From NCBI GenBank assembly GCA_002490525.1, contig DKUE01000025.1, positions 1 through 36,369 of the forward strand: a stretch of DNA of 36,369 nucleotides, written 5' to 3'. The position numbers and the translations under genes are program-made. This DNA comes from Ruminococcaceae bacterium UBA7212. Lineage in GTDB: Bacteria; Bacillota; Clostridia; Oscillospirales; Acutalibacteraceae. The notes below the pieces were generated by a model. That model saw nothing but the letters and a program-made list of their open reading frames with translations, made no database searches and had not been told where the DNA came from. Numbering within the stretch: position 1 is the first letter of the stretch; the number at the start of each line of letters is the position of its first letter. Of this stretch, positions 30,430-36,369 are shown piece after piece.

Positions 30430-31962
30430 ATGACAGACACCACAAACAAAAAACAAAGCGTCTATAATATCCTGTTCTCCGCATTTGGGCAAATCGTCAC
30501 CATTGCCTTCGGCGTGATTCTGCCAAAGCTGTTCATTGTCTCTTTCGGGTCAGAGGTCAACGGGCTTTTGTCTTCGGTCACACAAGCATTTGTCTATGTC
30601 AATCTTCTGGAGGCAGGCGTCGGCACGGCAACACTGCAAGCGTTGTACGGTCCTGTTGCCCGAAAAGAGCAGCAGAACGTCAATCAAATTCTGGCAGCAA
30701 CCCACCACTATTATAAGAAAGCGGGCATGTGGTACCTGCTTGCCGTTGTTGCGCTCTCGTTCGGCTATCCGCTTGTGGTCAAATCCGAGTTGGACTTCGT
30801 AACGGTTGCCGCCGTTGTATTCCTTTCCGGCATCGGCGGTGTCATTAACTTTTTCTTCCAGGGAAAGTACCGTCTGATCTTGCAGGCGGAAGGCAAAGGA
30901 TATATCGTCACCAATCTGACTACAATCACCTTTGTCATCACCAGCATTTTAAAGATTGTGTTAATTACAGCAGGCTTTAACGTCATTTTTGTACAGGCGA
31001 TGTTCTTCCTGACAAGTCTGTTGCAGATGCTGTATATCGCCATTTACATCAAGCGTCATTATAAATGGATAGACCTAAAGGTAAAACCGGACTACGATGC
31101 GATTTCGCAAAAAAATTCTGTATTGGTTCACCAAGTCTCCACTTTGATTTTCAACAATACGGATGTTTTGATTCTGACCCTGTTCTGCGATTTAAAGGTA
31201 GTCAGCGTATACACAATGTACCGCACCATTCTCGGTGTCATCAGCACCTTTACGGAAACCATCGGCAACAGCATACAATTTGCCCTCGGGCAGACATATA
31301 ACGTGGATAAAGAGCGGTATACCCGTCTGCACGATGCATACGAGCTGTGCAATATCACGCTGATATTTGCTTTATACAGCATCGCCTATATTTTCATTCT
31401 GCCGTTTTTACGGCTGTATACTGCGGGCGTGGAAGATATTAATTACATTGATAAGTATTTGCCGATCCTGTTTATTGCGACCTTCCTGCTTTCCGGTGTC
31501 AGATTTGCCTCAAACGCAGTGATTACTTTTGCAGGACACTTCCGCAAAACACAATGGCGCTCCATGCTGGAGTCCTTCATCAATTTGGCGGTTTCTTTGG
31601 TCGCCGTACATTATCTCGGTATTTACGGCGTGCTTATCGGAACGGTCTGCGCACTGTTGTACCGCACAAACGATATGGTTATTTACTCCAACCGCGTAAT
31701 TCTGAAGCGGAGTCCGTGGCATACCTATCGCCGGTGGATTGTAAATCTGCTGCTGCTGTTCGCAACCGTCTTCGCGTCCTCTTTCCTGCACCCGAATTTA
31801 AACGGATATTTCCACATTGTTCTGTACGCCGCGCTGTATACAGCAGTCATTGTTCCGCTTTTCTTCCTTGTATCCTTCGCCACAGAACCGAAAGTATTCA
31901 AAACCATTACGGATTTAATTTTGCCGAAGGTGAAAAACCGTTTGAAAAAATCAGCCGATTAA
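30430..31962 (+). CDS. Polysaccharide flippase (Wzx/MVF-type lipid-linked oligosaccharide transporter)
   Basis: The 510-residue integral membrane protein has about 14 predicted helices and the general pattern of the PST/MOP exporter superfamily, starting with a polar N-terminus, then SVYNILFSAFGQIVTIAFGVILPKLFIVSFGSEVNGLLSS. Such proteins flip undecaprenyl-linked repeat units of capsular or exopolysaccharide to the outer face. A GAAGGA ribosome binding site precedes ATG. It is a lone gene with its own promoter and terminator; no glycosyltransferases adjoin it, so its polysaccharide is unknown. The Wzc-type kinase at 20740 is a plausible partner in the same process (inference). Confidence 0.85.
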   Translation: MTDTTNKKQSVYNILFSAFGQIVTIAFGVILPKLFIVSFGSEVNGLLSSVTQAFVYVNLLEAGVGTATLQALYGPVARKEQQNVNQILAATHHYYKKAGMWYLLAVVALSFGYPLVVKSELDFVTVAAVVFLSGIGGVINFFFQGKYRLILQAEGKGYIVTNLTTITFVITSILKIVLITAGFNVIFVQAMFFLTSLLQMLYIAIYIKRHYKWIDLKVKPDYDAISQKNSVLVHQVSTLIFNNTDVLILTLFCDLKVVSVYTMYRTILGVISTFTETIGNSIQFALGQTYNVDKERYTRLHDAYELCNITLIFALYSIAYIFILPFLRLYTAGVEDINYIDKYLPILFIATFLLSGVRFASNAVITFAGHFRKTQWRSMLESFINLAVSLVAVHYLGIYGVLIGTVCALLYRTNDMVIYSNRVILKRSPWHTYRRWIVNLLLLFATVFASSFLHPNLNGYFHIVLYAALYTAVIVPLFFLVSFATEPKVFKTITDLILPKVKNRLKKSAD

Positions 31963-31972
31963 AGCCTAAAAT

Positions 31973-32007
31973 AAACCGCGGCCGGGTAATCCGACCGCGG
32001 TTTTATT
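31973..32007 (+). terminator. Bidirectional terminator between flippase and ferredoxin genes
   Basis: A 13-position stem (31973-31985 with 31991-32003, one C-A mismatch) and a 5-nt loop, followed by UUUUAUU on the plus strand and UUUAUUUU on the minus strand. It lies between two converging genes. Confidence 0.82.
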
Positions 32008-32023
32008 CTGCCGTCCGTTATAA

Positions 32024-32224
32024 TTATGTGTCCGATTCCACAAATTCAAACGCCTGCTTCGGACAATAGCGAATACATTTCCCGCAGCGGATACACAGGC
32101 TGTCATCAATTTGCGGCAGTGCGTGAATATCACTTTGGCTGATGGCACTTTTGGGGCATACCGCAATGGAAGGACATCTGTGATTCTGCGGGCACTTGTG
32201 CGGATTTACGGTTAATCTTTTCAT
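32024..32224 (-). CDS. Small ferredoxin-like 4Fe-4S protein
   Basis: The 66-residue protein has a classical C-terminal cluster motif, CIRCGKCIRYCP (Cys44, 47, 50, 54). Its N-terminal half has a widely spaced motif, CPQNHRCPSIAVCP (Cys11, 17, 23), which differs from the CxxCxxC of ordinary two-cluster ferredoxins. It probably carries one certain and one atypical cluster and acts in cytoplasmic electron transfer. AAGGAGA precedes the ATG. It lies 13 nt after the phosphotransferase gene, at the end of a three-gene minus-strand unit. Confidence 0.88.
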   Translation of the reverse strand: MKRLTVNPHKCPQNHRCPSIAVCPKSAISQSDIHALPQIDDSLCIRCGKCIRYCPKQAFEFVESDT

Positions 32225-32237
32225 ATGTATTGTCTCC

Positions 32238-33113
32238 TTACCGATACCACGAGGGTATCACGTTTTGCATATTATCATACCAAGCGAGAAGGTCCTGCGC
32301 CTGTTTTTGAAAGATTCCGACTTGCTCTGCGCCGAACGGAATTCCCCACGGTAGGGAGCTTAACGTATTACTGGATATATACAGTGCCAAAAGCCGCCAA
32401 AAGTCCTGCGGCACGCGGCTGTCAAAATAGCCGTCCACCATGCCTTTCGCCAAGTGCGGCGATGCCTGTGCCGCCCAGACAATACGATTAAACTCTTCCC
32501 ACGGGTCACCGTAATCGTGACGGTTGAAGTCAATAATCTGTAAATGCCCTGCGCAGTCGACCATCATATTGCCAACGTGGTAATCTCCGTGCTGGTAGGT
32601 CTGCGGACGGTTCTTTATCAACGCGCGGTTCTCCTGTATATATTGTATGAACAAATCGCCGTTTTCATATTTCAACGGGCATTCCGAATACAGTTTTATT
32701 TTTCTGTTCATCTTGCGGTTAAAGCGGCTTTCCCACTGCTCCTGTGTTTGCGGTGCGGGGAGCGTGTGTATCCTTTTCAGAATTCTGCCCGCTTCCAAGC
32801 CGTAGTCGTATTGCGCTTCTTCCGACAAATCGGGCAGAATATCTTCTAAATCCGCCCCGTCAATCCAGCTTTGCAGGGAATACACACCTTTGCGGCAAAT
32901 GCCGAATTTTATCGGCATACACATCGGAAGCTCCAAAGCCGCAACACGGTGCATCAGCTGGAATTCCACCCGTTTTTGCGCATATTCCCGCATCGGAGAA
33001 ATACGCAGAAGATATTTTACACCGTCTTTCGCCGTCACGCAATATTTTTTATCATCCGAATAGCCCTTGTGTATCGGTTGAATATCGCAGAACTTCACAG
33101 CCAGCACCCCCAT
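32238..33113 (-). CDS. Phosphotransferase of the APH/choline kinase-like family
   Basis: The 291-residue protein has the Brenner motif QHGDYHVGNMM (His175, Asp177, Asn182) and the metal-binding IIDFNR (Asp195) of APH-type small-molecule kinases, with an N-terminal nucleotide loop IHKGYSDDKKYCV and the lysine-equivalent strand VKYLLRIS. Substrates in this family include aminoglycosides, macrolides, choline, homoserine and sugars; resistance cannot be inferred. The start is uncertain: ATG at 33113 lacks a good ribosome binding site, and a GTG five codons later has GGGGGTG upstream. It lies 10 nt after a small gene and 13 nt before the ferredoxin. Confidence 0.85.
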   Translation of the reverse strand: MGVLAVKFCDIQPIHKGYSDDKKYCVTAKDGVKYLLRISPMREYAQKRVEFQLMHRVAALELPMCMPIKFGICRKGVYSLQSWIDGADLEDILPDLSEEAQYDYGLEAGRILKRIHTLPAPQTQEQWESRFNRKMNRKIKLYSECPLKYENGDLFIQYIQENRALIKNRPQTYQHGDYHVGNMMVDCAGHLQIIDFNRHDYGDPWEEFNRIVWAAQASPHLAKGMVDGYFDSRVPQDFWRLLALYISSNTLSSLPWGIPFGAEQVGIFQKQAQDLLAWYDNMQNVIPSWYR

Positions 33114-33122
33114 TTCTCAGCA

Positions 33123-33347
33123 TCATCCAACTACAAAGATTGTATCACATTTTGTGTGCTGTGGCAATTCTGAAAAATATGGCTTGTGCATCACCGTGTC
33201 CTCGGTGCGCTTTGCGTTTGCCCCTGATACACCCTCAATCTCGCAGACATACGAGCTCGGCGACGGCAACCACACGGCATTTGTAATTACACCGCCCGAA
33301 TAGCCCGTGCCGATTTGGCGTAAAAAGTTGTCTCTATCATGAAACAT
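33123..33347 (-). CDS. Small protein of unknown function ahead of the phosphotransferase
   Basis: I do not recognise this 74-residue product (MFHDRDNFLRQIGTGYSGG...). The case for it is a near-ideal AAGGAGG 8 nt before ATG, a 10-nt spacing to the phosphotransferase gene, and a sequence with a plausible beta-rich core (GVITNAVWLPSPSSYVCEIEG). It has no membrane segment and two cysteines. Two hairpins lie just upstream. It could be a genuine small partner protein or a leader-type reading frame whose translation feeds into the next gene. Confidence 0.55.
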   Translation of the reverse strand: MFHDRDNFLRQIGTGYSGGVITNAVWLPSPSSYVCEIEGVSGANAKRTEDTVMHKPYFSELPQHTKCDTIFVVG

Positions 33348-33366
33348 TGTTTTTTCCTCCTTTTTA

Positions 33367-33428
33367 GGCGCTTTTGGGTAAAAAGAAAACGCCAATAAGG
33401 CGAGTGTCTTAAAACTCGCTTCACACTC
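33367..33428 (-). promoter_or_regulatory. Possible structured leader with competing hairpins
   Basis: Upstream of the small gene the minus-strand RNA can form GGCGTTTT/AAAAGCGCC (33367-33375 with 33386-33393, one bulge). It can also form one of two mutually exclusive stems: GCGAGT/ACTCGC (33400-33405 with 33414-33419) or GAGTGT/ACACTC (33402-33407 with 33423-33428). No known riboswitch is recognised. Confidence 0.3.
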
Positions 33429-33456
33429 TGCGTCCAAACTTGCACCGCAATCCGCG

Positions 33457-33606
33457 CCTTTTGGGTCGCAAAATTTTCGAATGCGAGATTTTTACTTCAG
33501 CGCAACACAAAACACAGCCATTCCATCGGATTGCCGAGTATTTTAACAAAGCATAACCGAAAATCCATCCGTAAAAATCGCATTCGTACGCGTGCACTAG
33601 GGTTAA
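33457..33606 (+). repeat. Conserved ~150-nt intergenic element, copy B
   Basis: Homologous to 18551-18702 on the other strand (see copy A). Here it ends 56 nt before the tRNA promoter. Its central parts have diverged, while the 24-nt block at the left end and the ATTTTAACAA, TCG(C/T)ATTCGTACG and GGTTAA blocks are kept. Confidence 0.7.
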
Positions 33607-33662
33607 GCAATCTTATCTATATTTGAATTCACGCAGAATGAAATCAATTCTTTAAAAAGTGC

Positions 33663-33691
33663 TTGACATCCCTTTGAAATACTTATATAAT
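33663..33691 (+). promoter_or_regulatory. Consensus promoter of the tRNA pair
   Basis: Perfect TTGACA (33663-33668) and TATAAT (33686-33691) with a 17-nt spacer, 19 nt before the first tRNA. Confidence 0.9.
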
Positions 33692-33710
33692 AATTAGGCA
33701 ACTTCGATAT

Positions 33711-33787
33711 GGGCCATTAGCTCAGTTGGTTAGAGCATCCGGCTCATAACCGGACGGTCCGGGGTTCGAGTCCCTGATGGCCCACCA
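33711..33787 (+). tRNA. tRNA with anticodon CAT (elongator Met, or Ile2 with lysidine)
   Basis: Full cloverleaf: acceptor GGGCCAT/ATGGCCC, D-arm, anticodon stem TCCGG/CCGGA with loop CTCATAA, T-arm TTCGAGT, discriminator A and encoded CCA (33785-33787). The acceptor has C4-G69 and C5-G68, features used by TilS to recognise tRNA-Ile2, and the D-arm and anticodon loop also resemble Ile2. I therefore lean towards Ile2, but Met cannot be excluded by inspection. Confidence 0.93.
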
Positions 33788-33906
33788 GTTTTCAACTGTC
33801 CGTTTTGGCGTTTGAAGATTTATTGAAATCTCTGCGCTTCAAAATCGCATTTCATTTGTTTGGATGCATTTCAAAGTTTGGATTTATCTCACAACAGAAT
33901 AAATAT

Positions 33907-33982
33907 AGGGGTATAGCTCAGTTGGTAGAGCAGCGGTCTCCAAAACCGCGTGCCGAGGGTTCAAGTCCTTCTGCCCCTGCCA
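33907..33982 (+). tRNA. tRNA-Trp (anticodon CCA)
   Basis: Cloverleaf with acceptor AGGGGTA/TGCCCCT, anticodon stem GCGGT/ACCGC with loop CTCCAAA, T-loop TTCAAGT, discriminator G and encoded CCA. It is cotranscribed with the CAT tRNA 119 nt upstream. Its last 22 nt are repeated exactly at 34172-34193. Confidence 0.95.
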
Positions 33983-33991
33983 AAATCAGGA

Positions 33992-34016
33992 AGAGTCGCA
34001 GTTTGCGGCTCTTTTT
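33992..34016 (+). terminator. Terminator of the tRNA pair
   Basis: AGAGTCGC/GCGGCTCT (33992-33999 with 34005-34012) closes a 5-nt loop, with one G-U pair, followed by UUUUU. Confidence 0.82.
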
Positions 34017-34036
34017 GATTTCTGTTAGAAGTTTGG

Positions 34037-34193
34037 AGGACTTGAACCCGTGAGGGTCTGAGCGTTAAAAAACAGTCCGGCGGACTGTTTTTAGCGAAGA
34101 GCGTGAGGCGGGTACTGAAATTCGTGAGAATTTCGGTCGCCGAGCGGAGAGAAAATGCAAAGCATTTTCGGTCAAGTCCTTCTGCCCCTGCCA
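34037..34193. repeat. Hairpin-rich element ending in a duplicate of the tRNA-Trp 3' end
   Basis: It starts with an inverted copy of the tRNA T-arm (34037-34049, reverse complement of 33957-33969). Three hairpins follow: 34063-34096 (about 15 bp, loop GGC), 34114-34137 (10 bp with a GTGA tetraloop) and 34151-34169 (8 bp, loop AAA). It ends with a direct copy of the last 22 nt of tRNA-Trp including CCA (34172-34193). Confidence 0.75.
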
Positions 34194-34223
34194 TCAAGTG
34201 GAGACAAAAAAGATGTATCCCGA

Positions 34224-34250
34224 AAAAACCTCGGTGTTACCGAGGTTTTT
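34224..34250 (+). terminator. Terminator after the tRNA-end duplication
   Basis: A perfect 11-bp stem AAAAACCTCGG/CCGAGGTTTTT (34224-34234 with 34240-34250) with loop TGTTA and U-run in the distal arm. Confidence 0.75.
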
Positions 34251-34355
34251 GCTGTCTGTAGGGCAGTTTTCAGCAGTTAAAATCCGTAGATGTAAAATGG
34301 CTGTTCCCCCTTTGCGGGCAGAGTTGAACTCTCGCATGATTGAATATCACAGAAG

Positions 34356-34392
34356 CAGGCAGATAGATTTTCAATTTCTATCTGCCTGTTTT
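34356..34392 (+). terminator. Terminator-like hairpin upstream of the DUF4314 relic
   Basis: A perfect 12-bp stem CAGGCAGATAGA/TCTATCTGCCTG (34356-34367 with 34377-34388) with a 9-nt loop, followed by UUUU. Confidence 0.65.
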
Positions 34393-34405
34393 CATATATA
34401 TACAT

Positions 34406-34451
34406 AGCCAATCGTTTATGAATGTAACTTATTCAAACGGTTGGCTTTTTT
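34406..34451 (+). terminator. Second terminator-like hairpin upstream of the DUF4314 relic
   Basis: A 12-bp stem with one G-U pair (34406-34417 with 34435-34446), an inner TGAAT/ATTCA pairing, and six U (34446-34451). It lies 43 nt before the relic's ATG. Confidence 0.75.
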
Positions 34452-34493
34452 CATTTTATATATTTTTTTAGTTAAAAAAGGAGTTGGACAATT

Positions 34494-34815
34494 ATGAACA
34501 AATTTGAAACAGAACAGCAAAGATACAGCGTACGAAAGAGAGCTATCCACCCGGCACACGCATTATGTTGCTCAGTATGGATGATCCGTATGCCCGATAC
34601 CGAGCGGAACAAAAGGCACGGTTGTCCACGTTGACGATGCTGCACAAATTCATATGAAATGGGATAACGGCAGAACACTTGCCCTTGTCCCCGATGAGGA
34701 TAATTTCCGCAAACTTACGGATGAAGAGTTTGATGAAGAAAATAACGCTATATGCGTTGAAGAAACAACTGATGAAATGCTTGATGACGGGCAGACACAA
34801 TCAATGGGAATGTGA
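34494..34815 (+). pseudogene. DUF4314-family gene broken by two frameshifts
   Basis: An AAAAAAGGAG ribosome binding site and ATG at 34494 open the frame (MNKFETEQQRYSVRK), but the family signature YPPGTRIMLLSMDDPYA is in a second frame from about 34538, and TKGTVVHVDDAAQIHMKWDNG with LALVPDEDNFRKL is in a third frame from about 34594 to the TGA at 34815. Each change fits loss of one base. Joined together the parts give a complete DUF4314-like protein of about 107 residues with an acidic tail. This family is typical of integrative and conjugative elements of Firmicutes (from memory). The defects could be real decay or sequencing/assembly error. Confidence 0.7.
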
Positions 34816-34857
34816 GGTGATAAGAAAAATATATAAATAAAGGCAGTCGGATGCTTT

Positions 34858-35802
34858 ATGGCAATCCGATTTTTTGATATGTTCGCAGGAATCGGTGGTT
34901 TCCGTTCAGGGCTTGAAGCTGTAGGCGGTTTTGAATGCATCGGCCACTGCGAAATAGACAAATATGCAAATCAGGCGTACAACGCCATCTACGAACCAAA
35001 AGGAGAACTGTATTTTGAAGACGCAAGAACAATCGATCCAAATGATTTGCCCGATATCAATCTCATCTGTGCAGGCTTTCCATGCCAGAGCTTCTCGGTT
35101 GCTGGAAAACGCCTTGGATTTGCAGACGATACAAGAGGAACTCTCTTCTTTGAAGTTGCCCGAATTGCTGAAGCAAAACGGCCTGCATATCTTTTCTTGG
35201 AAAATGTCCCCGGTTTGTTATCGCATGACGTAGGCAGGACATTTAATACCATCCTCTCCACGCTTGTTGAGTTGGGGTATGGTGTTGAATGGTGTGTGCA
35301 TAACAGCGCAAATTTTGGAGTCCCACAAAAACGAAGGCGGCTGTACATTGTCGCAAGTCTTGGAGGACGAGGTACCGGACGGATATTTCCTCTCGACTGC
35401 GGCGATGCGGAAAATCTTAAGCAACTTATCCCAGGACCGCAGGGACAGCGAGTCTACGGAACAGACGGAGTAACCTGTACGCAATGTGCAGGCTCAGGCG
35501 GTTGGGGCGGCAAAACGGGATTATATTTCATAGATATGAATCCTGATCCCATTATTACCGACCACGCAAGATGCATTACGGCAAGGCAGGACAGCGGAGT
35601 CAGCAATCACAGAGGCGAACATTCAGCCGTACTTGTTACGGATGAACCGAGGGCAATCCTCACGCCCGACAGAGAGAAAGTCCGTCAGCAAGGACGCCGA
35701 GTGAAAGAGCCGAACGAGCCGATGTTCACGATTACGGCGCAGGATCGGCACGGTGTATGGCACAAGGGCAGAATCCGAAAGCTCATGCCGATTGCATCGT
35801 AG
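34858..35802 (+). CDS. C5-cytosine DNA methyltransferase, truncated before motif IX
   Basis: The enzyme transfers methyl groups from SAM to cytosine C5 in DNA. Motif I DMFAGIGG (7-14), motif IV GFPCQSFS with the catalytic Cys76, motif VI ENVPG (115-119) and motif VIII NFGVPQKRRRLYIV are intact, followed by a target-recognition region (CTQCAGSGGWGG, ITARQDSGVSNH). At RIRKLMPI, where motif IX normally continues with a RLQGF-type segment, the reading frame leaves the family and stops two codons later. Motifs IX-X are therefore missing and activity is doubtful. The lost end coincides with the start of a reverse-strand RHS fragment. Base usage is more AT-rich than in the housekeeping genes. No restriction gene is seen. 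Confidence 0.85.
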   Translation: MAIRFFDMFAGIGGFRSGLEAVGGFECIGHCEIDKYANQAYNAIYEPKGELYFEDARTIDPNDLPDINLICAGFPCQSFSVAGKRLGFADDTRGTLFFEVARIAEAKRPAYLFLENVPGLLSHDVGRTFNTILSTLVELGYGVEWCVHNSANFGVPQKRRRLYIVASLGGRGTGRIFPLDCGDAENLKQLIPGPQGQRVYGTDGVTCTQCAGSGGWGGKTGLYFIDMNPDPIITDHARCITARQDSGVSNHRGEHSAVLVTDEPRAILTPDREKVRQQGRRVKEPNEPMFTITAQDRHGVWHKGRIRKLMPIAS

Positions 35803-36296
35803 GTAATAGCGTTACCGTTGTAAGCAGTTAAAAGGTCTTTCCAATTGGTGTTTCCATAGGTATAGTTTACCACCGTGCCCACTGCATTGTCAAGACTGCC
35901 TGTTGTATACGGATATTCTGTTTTTGTAAGAATATTACCGCCTGCATCATAGGTGTAAGTAACGGTTTTGTTCGTGTATGCGTTGTTTTCACGAATTAAC
36001 TGGTTAGCCTCATCATAAACGAAGGTACTTTCTTTAGCTGTTGTGCCTACCTTATCCGTTATCTTTGAAATATTACCCGAACCGTTGTAAGCGTAGCTGA
36101 AAGTACGGTCAATATTTTCATAGATAAGATTGCCCATAAGGTCAGTTGTGTAAGACACTCCGTTTACTGTGGGAGTGTAATAAATACGGTTAATCTTCCA
36201 TTCCTTTTTTGCAGGTGTTGTCAGCGTTGAGCGACGTACCTGTGCCTGACCGTTAAGTGACCTTGTTTTTGTTGCTCCGTTGGGGTATTGATTTTG
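35787..36296 (-). pseudogene. RHS/YD-repeat protein fragment, truncated at both ends
   Basis: About 165 residues on the minus strand have the YD-repeat pattern of RHS or wall-associated repeat proteins: YPNGATKT, YTTDLMGNLIYENIDRTFSYAYNGSGNISKITDKVG, YDEANQLIREN, YTYDAGGNILTKTEYPY and NAITYDAIG. The frame is open upstream only to a stop at 36297-36299, and no good start or ribosome binding site is present. Downstream it fuses into the reverse complement of the methyltransferase gene at about 35794. Both ends are thus lost, and I regard it as a remnant. Such proteins are large and surface-exposed or secreted. Confidence 0.75.
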
Positions 36297-36369
36297 TCAA
36301 TCAGAGAACCGTCCCCTGTGTTCCTCTATTTTTCCTTCAGGACAGAGAACACCGCATGATTTTTTATCG
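36297..36369. other. Right-edge sequence with REP/insertion-like terminal motif
   Basis: The RHS fragment ends abruptly next to 'CAGAGAACCGTCCCCTGTG' (36302-36320), with a related 'ACAGAGAACACCGC' piece at 36342-36355. I recall similar AGAGAACCGTCCCC sequences in REP-like or mobile-element ends of Firmicutes, but cannot verify this. No gene is seen. Confidence 0.3.

Noticed and set aside
32238..33113. Aminoglycoside resistance gene
   Set aside because: Only general APH-superfamily motifs are visible; many members phosphorylate metabolites, and the operon context gives no hint of resistance.
33961..34193. Complete attL/attR pair of an integrated prophage or ICE
   Set aside because: The enclosed segment is only about 190 bp with no integrase or excision gene, so the repeat alone does not prove an element.
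1..36369. CRISPR array, toxin-antitoxin pair or restriction-modification locus
   Set aside because: No regularly spaced repeats, no paired small toxin/antitoxin frames, and the lone methyltransferase is truncated with no nuclease beside it.

Overview
This is a mid-GC chromosomal segment from a low-GC-type Gram-positive lineage, most likely an anaerobic gut Clostridia member of the Oscillospirales type (inference). The support is: ribosomal protein L27 with the cleavable N-terminal extension plus its processing protease Prp; an hrcA-grpE-dnaK-dnaJ operon with a perfect CIRCE operator; near-consensus sigma-A promoters (TTGACA/TATAAT); AGGAGG-type ribosome binding sites; and the families GPH symporter, NptA phosphate transporter and DUF4314.

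Layout. 1-5300, minus strand: rplU-prp-rpmA with an L21-type leader, a haemolysin III-family membrane protein, and rpsO-pnp with a strong promoter. 5327-8367, minus: a decayed phosphotransferase gene, then a two-gene unit of an FAD-dependent dehydrogenase and a cytosolic GH16 glycosidase behind a promoter, short leader and terminator. 8716-13401, plus: a THUMP rRNA methyltransferase and a DagK-family lipid kinase, then a GPH-family sugar symporter and a membrane-anchored protein of unknown function. 13713-18236: two convergent ECF sigma-factor operons sharing a terminator. One pairs the sigma factor with a soluble, probably beta-rich protein and a small basic protein; the other pairs it with a membrane-anchored beta-propeller and a small two-helix protein. 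18759-25000, minus: Na/Pi transporter, fused Wzc-type tyrosine kinase, and aroEK (fusion)-aroQ-phosphoesterase. 25273-30144, minus: heat-shock operon. 30430-33347: Wzx-like flippase (plus), then small protein-phosphotransferase-ferredoxin (minus). 33663-33987: two tRNA genes (CAT and Trp) from one consensus promoter.

The right end (33983-36369) is scar-like. It holds a partial duplication of the tRNA-Trp 3' end around a hairpin-rich insert, three terminator-like hairpins, a DUF4314 gene with two frameshifts, a cytosine-5 DNA methyltransferase cut off at motif IX, and a truncated RHS/YD-repeat fragment joined to it tail to tail through 8 bp of shared sequence. It resembles debris of an integrative element, or an assembly chimera.

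Intergenic gaps carry families of dispersed repeats. The most interesting is a roughly 150-nt element present twice in opposite orientations (18551-18702 and 33457-33606), whose conserved blocks sit at the same internal offsets. I found no CRISPR array, rRNA, intact insertion sequence or defence island. The best candidates for something undescribed are the 150-nt element pair, the tRNA-Trp tail element, the two ECF modules, and the short terminated leader before the FAD dehydrogenase.
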